Positions 5,774 through 9,515 of a stretch of DNA of 9,515 nt are shown one piece after another. Made by a program: the position numbers and the translations under genes. The number at the start of each line of letters is the position of its first letter. Within the stretch, counting starts at the first letter, position 1. This DNA is from a bacterium. GTDB taxonomy: Bacteria; Ratteibacteria; UBA8468. A model generated the notes under the pieces. That model was given only the letters and a program-made list of their open reading frames with translations, had not been told where the DNA came from and made no database searches. The stretch lies in contig DAOVGU010000211.1 in the NCBI GenBank assembly GCA_030672255.1, positions 1 through 9,515 on the forward strand, given 5' to 3'.

Positions 5774-6064
5774 CTTCTCTGATAAGGCTTAGGGCTCGAA
5801 GCCGACCTGAGCGCGTGCTGTGCACGAAAAGCCGAGGGTAACGAGGCGACAGCGAAGGCGGCCGGCTTCGGATGAGGAACGAGTAGTGACGAGGGAGAAG
5901 GAGTCCCATCGTCCCCGCTTCTCTGATAAGGCTTAGGGCTCGAAGCCGACCTGAGCGCGTGCTGTGCACGAAAAGCCGAGGGTAACGAGGCGACAGCGAA
6001 GGCGGCCGGCTTCGAAGGAGGAGCGAATAGCGACGGGTGAGAAGGAGTCCCATCGTCCCCGCTT
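5757..6064 (+). repeat. Tandem 144-bp repeats carrying the tRNA-Asp 3' end (2.14 copies)
   Basis: Unit 1 is 5757-5900, unit 2 is 5901-6044, and a truncated third copy is 6045-6064. Every copy begins with GAGTCCCATCGTCCCCGCTT, that is, half the T-loop, the T-stem 3' strand, the acceptor 3' strand and discriminator of tRNA-Asp plus CTT. Units 1 and 2 are identical over their first 114 bases; the last 30 bases differ at seven positions. Each unit contains an 8-bp inverted repeat (CGAAGCCG 5797-5804 with CGGCTTCG 5863-5870) around a CGTGC-TGT-GCACG hairpin (5814-5826). The last copy runs directly into the PilZ start codon. The arrangement parallels the E. coli tyrT locus, where tandem repeats holding the tRNA-Tyr 3' end give rise to rtT RNA. 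Confidence 0.93.
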
Positions 6065-6484
6065 ATGAAAATGGAAAAGAAAGGATATACCGAGAAGGAA
6101 AGGAGGGGATTTATTCGGGTGAGCCTTCCTCTTTTCGTGCGTTATCAAAAAAGGGATAAGATCGCTGGTAAAAATGAGCCTCTCGCGGGTCTGGTTGAGG
6201 ACATTATGAGTTTGTCCCTCACCAAGAATATCAGTGAAGGCGGTATCAGGATTGTAACCAGAGAGAGATTTGAACCGGGAACCTATCTGGCGGTTGAGAT
6301 CCATGTCCCTGATCGCAAAACCCCCATCCGCACCTTAGCCAAGGTCATCTGGACAAAGAAAAGGACGCTTCGCTCCGGCTACGATACGGGAGTTCGCTTC
6401 ATTAAGGTAGAGAAGGGAGGCAGAAAAGACCTTTCTTTCTATCTTTCCACTCTGCAAAAGGTGGAGGAGTTAGGGCCAGAATAG
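6065..6484 (+). CDS. Single-domain PilZ protein (c-di-GMP receptor)
   Basis: The 139-residue protein carries both PilZ c-di-GMP-binding motifs: RxxxR as RGFIR (14-18, inside ERRGFIRV) and N-x-S-x-x-G as NISEGG (55-60). A beta-rich stretch follows with VEIHVPD (77-83), AKVIWTKKR (92-100) and YDTGVRFIKV (106-115), the normal PilZ barrel order. A 20-residue helical tail ends the protein. It probably acts as a cytoplasmic c-di-GMP sensor; its target is unknown. The ATG at 6065 follows directly on the truncated tRNA-Asp repeat. The nearest Shine-Dalgarno-like AAGGAG (6042-6047) is 17 bases away and comes from the repeat, and a second ATG at 6071 is possible. It may be transcribed with the tRNAs. 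Its last 83 bases overlap folC on the other strand. Confidence 0.92.
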   Translation: MKMEKKGYTEKERRGFIRVSLPLFVRYQKRDKIAGKNEPLAGLVEDIMSLSLTKNISEGGIRIVTRERFEPGTYLAVEIHVPDRKTPIRTLAKVIWTKKRTLRSGYDTGVRFIKVEKGGRKDLSFYLSTLQKVEELGPE

Positions 6485-7685
6485 CTGGGGCAAGGTAGAA
6501 GGAGCCAAAGATACAGATAGGCTCCTTTTTTCTAGATTTAAGAGCGAATCTTAAGGCTCTCTTTGGGTTAGCGATTATCTTAATCTTCTCCTCCTCTAAA
6601 TATTCCTTCGCGATCCGAAATAGGTCTTCTAACTCTCTTGCCCGTTCGCTTTTAGGCCTGGTCAAGATAAGAAGTTTGGTGATTGGTCCAATAATCTTAA
6701 GGATTCTTCTACTGTCCTTGCCTTTCAGACAGCCATAGATAAAGATATATTTTCCATCAGAAAAAAGGGTTATCAAGGATTCACAGAGGGCTTTGACGGC
6801 TGCTGGGTTGTGTCCCACATCATAGACAATTAAAGGCTTTTTAGAAAGGATCTGCAGCCGGCCAAAAATTCTTGTTTTAAGAAGCCCTTCTCTAATGCTT
6901 TCCTTTTTTATCCGGAAACCAAAGGAGGAAAGTGCTTCAATTGCTGCTGCGGCAACAGCCGCATTTTCTATCTGGAATCTCCCTAAAACAGGGAGTTTAA
7001 GGCTTGTCCCGTTTAGAAATTCATTTCTAAAAGGAACCCCTTTCTTCTTGCACGCTTTTCTAATTACCTGCGCAACCTCTCTTCTTTGCGGGGAAGATAC
7101 CACAATCGAGCCTTCCTTAATAATCCCGCATTTCTCCCGGGCGATTGCCGCAAGGGTATCACCCAGATATTCTGTATGCTCTAAGGATATGGGAGTAATC
7201 ACACAGACTAAAGGTCTTTTTAAAATATTGGTGGCATCAAGCCTTCCCCCCATTCCTACCTCGGCCACCAGGAAATCGATCTTCTCCTCAGCAAAATATT
7301 GGAAAGCGGCCGCAGTTACCACCTCAAAATAGGTAAGGGGAATACCGGTTTTTTCTACCCTTTTTTCAATTGTTGGAAGAAGACTAGTAATCAGGGAGGC
7401 AAATCTCCTTTTGGAAATCAATTTTCCGGAAACCACAATCCTTTCGGTTGGTTCGAGAAGATGGGGAGAAGTATATAGTCCTACCCTATAGCCGGCTTCC
7501 GAAAGAATGCTTGCGATAAAGTTGGCTACCGAACCCTTACCATTGGTGCCGGTGATATGAAGGCTTTTGTATCTTCTCTCGGGATTACCCAATTCAGAAA
7601 GCAAACCCCTGATTGGTTCTAATCCCAACTTGACTCCAAATCGAGTAAGGTTATCAAGAAAATGAACGCTCTGGCTATATTTCAT
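6402..7685 (-). CDS. folC: Folylpolyglutamate synthase / dihydrofolate synthase
   Basis: FolC adds glutamate to dihydropteroate and/or folates, using ATP, in the cytoplasm. The 427-residue protein is a full-length Mur-ligase-type enzyme: HITGTNGKGSVANFIASIL (43-61) with the P-loop, YTSPHL (75-80), the AEVGMGGRLDATN segment (about 140-152), SLEHTEYLGDTLAAIAREKCGIIK (omega-loop region), DVGHNPAA in the C-terminal domain and GSFYLAPAI near the end. About 25 residues after GSFYLA form an unusual Pro- and Lys-rich tail, and this tail is exactly the part antisense to the PilZ gene. The ATG has no Shine-Dalgarno; a good promoter ends eight bases upstream, so translation is probably leaderless. The gene diverges from the sugar kinase gene with a 30-bp spacer. 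Confidence 0.96.
   Translation of the reverse strand: MKYSQSVHFLDNLTRFGVKLGLEPIRGLLSELGNPERRYKSLHITGTNGKGSVANFIASILSEAGYRVGLYTSPHLLEPTERIVVSGKLISKRRFASLITSLLPTIEKRVEKTGIPLTYFEVVTAAAFQYFAEEKIDFLVAEVGMGGRLDATNILKRPLVCVITPISLEHTEYLGDTLAAIAREKCGIIKEGSIVVSSPQRREVAQVIRKACKKKGVPFRNEFLNGTSLKLPVLGRFQIENAAVAAAAIEALSSFGFRIKKESIREGLLKTRIFGRLQILSKKPLIVYDVGHNPAAVKALCESLITLFSDGKYIFIYGCLKGKDSRRILKIIGPITKLLILTRPKSERARELEDLFRIAKEYLEEEKIKIIANPKRALRFALKSRKKEPICIFGSFYLAPAILALTPPPFAEWKDRKKGLFCLPSLP
6499..6531 (+). terminator. Intrinsic terminator of the PilZ transcript, embedded in folC
   Basis: AAGGAGCC (6499-6506) pairs with GGCTCCTT (6520-6527) around a 13-base loop and is followed by a run of T to 6530. It starts 15 bases after the PilZ stop. 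On the other strand the same bases encode the conserved FolC C-terminal segment including CIFGSF. Confidence 0.85.
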
Positions 7686-7693
7686 CTTAGACT

Positions 7694-7722
7694 ATTTTAT
7701 GCTATACTTACCCATATGGCAA
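7694..7722 (-). promoter_or_regulatory. Promoter of folC (leaderless arrangement)
   Basis: On the minus strand TTGCCA (7722-7717), a 17-base spacer and TAAAAT (7699-7694). The predicted start of transcription, about 7687, is one or two bases before the folC ATG at 7685. The -35 hexamer overlaps the first codons of the divergent kinase gene. Confidence 0.65.
7700..7708 (+). promoter_or_regulatory. Extended -10 promoter of the sugar kinase gene (leaderless arrangement)
   Basis: TGCTATACT (7700-7708) is an extended -10 box with TG at the right offset. It ends seven bases before the ATG at 7716, so transcription should begin at or next to the start codon. No Shine-Dalgarno is present. The -35 region (about 7680-7685, TTTCAT) is weak, as extended -10 promoters allow. 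Confidence 0.6.
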
Positions 7723-8663
7723 GAGATGAAGCGGTAATCGGCATCGTCGGTTTAAACCCCACAATAGATAAGATTTATGAAATTGAAAATTTTTCTGCAG
7801 GTTTTGTTTTTCGTCCCCGTAAACAGAAAGTGTCAGGGGGCGGTAAAGGAGTAAATATTGCGCGGGTATTAAAAACCTTGGGTATGAAGCACCAATTATT
7901 ATTATCTTTAGGTGGTTACGTCGGGGAAAAGATAAAGGAAGGTCTGGAAAGGGAACAGATAAACATCAAGGTAATAAAGATAGATGCTCCTTCTCGCGTT
8001 TGCACACTTATATTGGACCCGATAAATTGCAAACAGACAGTAATCAATGAGCAAGGCCCTGAGGTTTCTAATCGTGAAGAAGAAAGGATAAAAACAGTAT
8101 ACGCAGATTTTGTAAAGGATAAACAGATGGTCGTTATCGCTGGGACCACCCCTGTCGGCATGCCCGATGATATCTACGCAGAATTTATTGAAATATCTCA
8201 TCGGCATAATATTGCGGTAATACTTGACACAAGTGGAAGGAGACTAAAACTTGGGTTGCGTAAGCGACCTTTGATGATAAAACCTAATTTAACAGAATTA
8301 GGGCAGATCGCAAAGAGGAAGATCGCTTCCTTACAACAAATAAGAGATATCGCAAAGAAACTAACCTCTTCAGGACCTGAAATGGTGGCTACTTCTTTAG
8401 GTAAGGATGGCGTCCTATTGACTAATGGAACTAATTCATGGCAGGCTACCCCACCGAAAGTCAATGTAGTCAACGCTGTAGGTTCAGGAGACGCTTTTGT
8501 TGCGGGTTTTGCTTATTCATGGGTAAAAAAGAGGCAAGTAACAGAAGTTTTACGAATGGGAGTAGCTACCGGTACAGCTAATGCGCTTACTGTTAAACCA
8601 GGATACTGCTCTAAGAAGGATATCCGAAGACTTTACAGCCTGGTGAAAATTAAAAAGTTATAG
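7716..8663 (+). CDS. PfkB-family sugar kinase, 1-phosphofructokinase/tagatose-6-phosphate kinase type
   Basis: The 315-residue protein belongs to the ribokinase-like PfkB superfamily, in the branch of FruK, LacC and PfkB. Seen in order: GIVGLNPTIDKIYEI near the N-terminus, SGGGKGVNIARVLKTLG (substrate-side signature), ILDTSGRRL, KPNLTELGQ, and NAVGSGDAFVAGFA near the C-terminus, which contains the anion-hole and catalytic-base Asp of the GxGD motif. The expected reaction is ATP-dependent phosphorylation of fructose 1-phosphate, fructose 6-phosphate or tagatose 6-phosphate; sequence alone does not separate these, and no PTS or sugar transport gene is adjacent. I chose ATG 7716 because homologous proteins begin close to the GLNP motif and a -10 box lies just upstream; an ATG at 7662 would extend into folC. 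No clear terminator follows. Confidence 0.93.
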   Translation: MARDEAVIGIVGLNPTIDKIYEIENFSAGFVFRPRKQKVSGGGKGVNIARVLKTLGMKHQLLLSLGGYVGEKIKEGLEREQINIKVIKIDAPSRVCTLILDPINCKQTVINEQGPEVSNREEERIKTVYADFVKDKQMVVIAGTTPVGMPDDIYAEFIEISHRHNIAVILDTSGRRLKLGLRKRPLMIKPNLTELGQIAKRKIASLQQIRDIAKKLTSSGPEMVATSLGKDGVLLTNGTNSWQATPPKVNVVNAVGSGDAFVAGFAYSWVKKRQVTEVLRMGVATGTANALTVKPGYCSKKDIRRLYSLVKIKKL

Positions 8664-8709
8664 AAAAAGCAATAGAAATCAAAGACTATAAATGGCCATT
8701 CCCATAAAA

Positions 8710-8850
8710 CATCCCTGGTAAATACTCAGTGAACACCGTACCAAAAGGTAGTCGCAACCTTTAGGTTGCGCAGGCGCAGGATGAATCCTGCGGCTACCAG
8801 CCTACGTCTACTTGAAAATAACGGCTTTTACTGAATATTTACCATCCCTG
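8710..8850. mobile_element. MITE with 8-bp target-site duplication
   Basis: The element proper is 8718-8842 (125 bp). Its ends are inverted: GTAAATACTCAGT at 8718-8730 and ACTGAATATTTAC at 8830-8842 (one mismatch in 13; about 18 of 22 if extended inward). Identical CATCCCTG octamers flank it at 8710-8717 and 8843-8850, the expected footprint of transposition with an 8-bp duplication. It has no ORF, so it must rely on a transposase elsewhere. Families with 8-bp duplications include IS1595 and ISL3, but I cannot assign it. Confidence 0.85.
8747..8798. repeat. Double-hairpin REP-like core inside the MITE
   Basis: Two perfect 8-bp hairpins stand side by side: CGCAACCT-TT-AGGTTGCG (8753-8770) and CGCAGGAT-GA-ATCCTGCG (8775-8792). 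GGTAG (8747-8751) and CTACC (8794-8798) close them into a three-way junction. This cloverleaf-like design is typical of dispersed REP-type repeats. Confidence 0.8.
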
Positions 8851-8913
8851 TATTGGACAGCCTTTCCTGAAGAGAAAGGCGATTGAGAGATGAATTCTTT
8901 CCTTTGGAGCTTT

Positions 8914-8941
8914 TTGACACTCTGGCCGATTATGTTATAAT
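8914..8941 (+). promoter_or_regulatory. Fully consensus promoter of the mntA-hepT operon
   Basis: TTGACA (8914-8919), a 16-base spacer and TATAAT (8936-8941), with TG at 8933-8934 making an extended -10. Initiation near 8948 gives a leader of about 19 bases containing GAGG (8959-8962) ahead of the ATG at 8967. Confidence 0.88.
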
Positions 8942-8966
8942 AAAAATCGGTAACAGGCGAGGAAAA

Positions 8967-9398
8967 ATGAATAAAAAATCCTTTTTTCTGGACAGCACGC
9001 AAAAAGAAAAGGTTGAAAAGATTGCCCAAAAGAATAATCTAAAATTTGTAATTCTTTATGGCTCTCAAGCGAGACAAAGATCAAGACCAGATAGCGACCT
9101 GGATTTAGCTATCTTAGGCGAAAAGGAAATAGGATTCAAAGAAATTTTGCTTCTTTTTAATCAATTTAGTGAACTTTTTTCTGGCCAGGAATTAGATGTG
9201 AAATCCCTCCACCACATTGATGCTCTCTTCCGTTATTTAGTGGTTCGGGATGGAATTCTGCTCTATGGAAACAAAACCGATTACCTGGAATTTAAAGCCT
9301 ATGCTTTTCGGGACTATACAGAAAGTGCAAGCCTCTTTCGTCTCCAGGAAATCCATAATCAAAAAAGGCTAAAAAAACTCAAAGCAGTCTATGGTTGA
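8967..9398 (+). CDS. mntA: MntA-type nucleotidyltransferase antitoxin
   Basis: The 143-residue protein is a minimal nucleotidyltransferase. GSQARQRSRPDSDLD (32-46) fits the GSX10DXD motif of MntA antitoxins, and Asp77 in ELDVKSL is the likely third catalytic carboxylate. In characterised MntA-HepT systems MntA transfers AMP from ATP onto a tyrosine of the HepT ribonuclease and so inactivates it. I set the start at ATG 8967, preceded by GAGG at good spacing and by a consensus promoter; a frame opening at 8883 would include the promoter and is rejected. The stop overlaps the start of the next gene by eight bases, the normal coupling of this module. Confidence 0.93.
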   Translation: MNKKSFFLDSTQKEKVEKIAQKNNLKFVILYGSQARQRSRPDSDLDLAILGEKEIGFKEILLLFNQFSELFSGQELDVKSLHHIDALFRYLVVRDGILLYGNKTDYLEFKAYAFRDYTESASLFRLQEIHNQKRLKKLKAVYG

Positions 9399-9515
9399 TA
9401 AAAGATTTGTCCAAAGAAAATTAAGTCTTATTCAGCAAGACCTGGAAAAATTAACCATTTTAAAAGGGCTTACCTTTGAAGAAATCGCTAAAGATTTTTT
9501 TAAATACAGTACCCT
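9391..9515 (+). CDS. hepT: HepT-like HEPN ribonuclease toxin (DUF86), 3' end outside window
   Basis: Only the first 41 residues are in the window. They start MVDKRFVQRKLSLIQQDLEKL and continue with GLTFEEIAKD, the usual N-terminal helix and turn of DUF86/HepT proteins. The catalytic RX4-6H motif and the AMP-accepting tyrosine motif of HepT lie in the missing C-terminal part, so toxin activity cannot be judged. The ATG lies eight bases inside mntA, supporting a coupled toxin-antitoxin pair under the promoter at 8914-8941. Confidence 0.85.
   Translation, partial: MVDKRFVQRKLSLIQQDLEKLTILKGLTFEEIAKDFFKYST

Noticed and set aside
5655..6053. 132-codon minus-strand ORF with a 48-residue internal repeat, across tRNA-Val, tRNA-Asp and the 144-bp units
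   Set aside because: The repeat length is a multiple of three, so any open frame is copied; part of the ORF is the complement of tRNA genes. No ribosome binding site and no protein-like composition.
5757..6064. CRISPR array
   Set aside because: Only two long, nearly identical units with no unique spacers; the shared 20-mer is the tRNA-Asp end.
7662..7715. Kinase start at ATG 7662
   Set aside because: It overlaps the folC start and adds 18 residues before the normal PfkB-family N-terminus; the promoter at 7700-7708 lies within it.
8860..8880. Intrinsic terminator of the kinase gene
   Set aside because: The GCCTTTC/GAAAGGC hairpin is followed by GATTGAG rather than a T-run, and it is almost 200 bases after the stop.
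8883..8966. N-terminal extension of MntA from ATG 8883
   Set aside because: It would contain the consensus promoter, lacks a ribosome binding site and adds 28 residues not expected in this family.

Overview
The window reads as a gene-dense chromosome segment of an uncultured, low-to-moderate GC bacterium. Clues against the best-known lineages: L27 starts MAHKKG without the Firmicutes-type cleaved leader; none of the three tRNAs encodes CCA; rpmA sits away from rplU and obg; UroD-like methyltransferase-type proteins occur as a pair; intergenic spaces are full of short palindromic non-autonomous repeats. These traits fit several candidate phyla (for example Omnitrophota or Aerophobota), but I cannot place it firmly. 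No phage, plasmid or CRISPR features are visible.

Minus-strand block (1 to about 5415). In transcription order: tRNA-Glu(CTC), a palindromic element touching the tRNA 3' end, rpmA (L27), a 171-bp inverted-repeat element, a membrane GIDE-domain protein, LemA, AcpS, two UroD-family proteins, and an NAD(P)H-hydrate dehydratase cut by the window edge. From lemA to the dehydratase the genes overlap or nearly touch, so they are probably one transcript. GIDE plus LemA is a recurring envelope-associated pair. AcpS (acyl carrier protein activation) and the NAD(P)HX repair enzyme are often neighbours in bacteria; here the UroD-like pair lies between them.

Central stable-RNA region (5416 to 6531). A divergent spacer carries a near-consensus sigma-70 promoter (TTGACA, 17 bp, TAAAAT) driving tRNA-Val(TAC) and tRNA-Asp(GTC). 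Directly behind tRNA-Asp lie two tandem 144-bp repeats plus a 20-bp remnant. Each begins with the last 17 bases of the tRNA, an architecture like the tyrT/rtT locus of E. coli. The remnant runs straight into a small PilZ (c-di-GMP receptor) gene that ends at an intrinsic terminator lying inside the convergent folC gene.

Right part (6402 to 9515). folC (minus) and a PfkB/1-phosphofructokinase-family sugar kinase (plus) diverge from a 30-bp spacer holding both -10 boxes. Both genes lack Shine-Dalgarno sequences and look leaderless. Behind the kinase is a 125-bp MITE with an 8-bp target-site duplication, then a fully consensus extended -10 promoter driving a MntA-HepT toxin-antitoxin pair, the toxin gene being cut by the window edge.

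Most unusual points: the tRNA-Asp-derived tandem repeats; the face-to-face leaderless promoters; the rpmA leader, in which a hairpin and a 14-codon upstream ORF separate a strong Shine-Dalgarno from the rpmA start; and the tRNA-Glu 3' end also abutting a repeat element.
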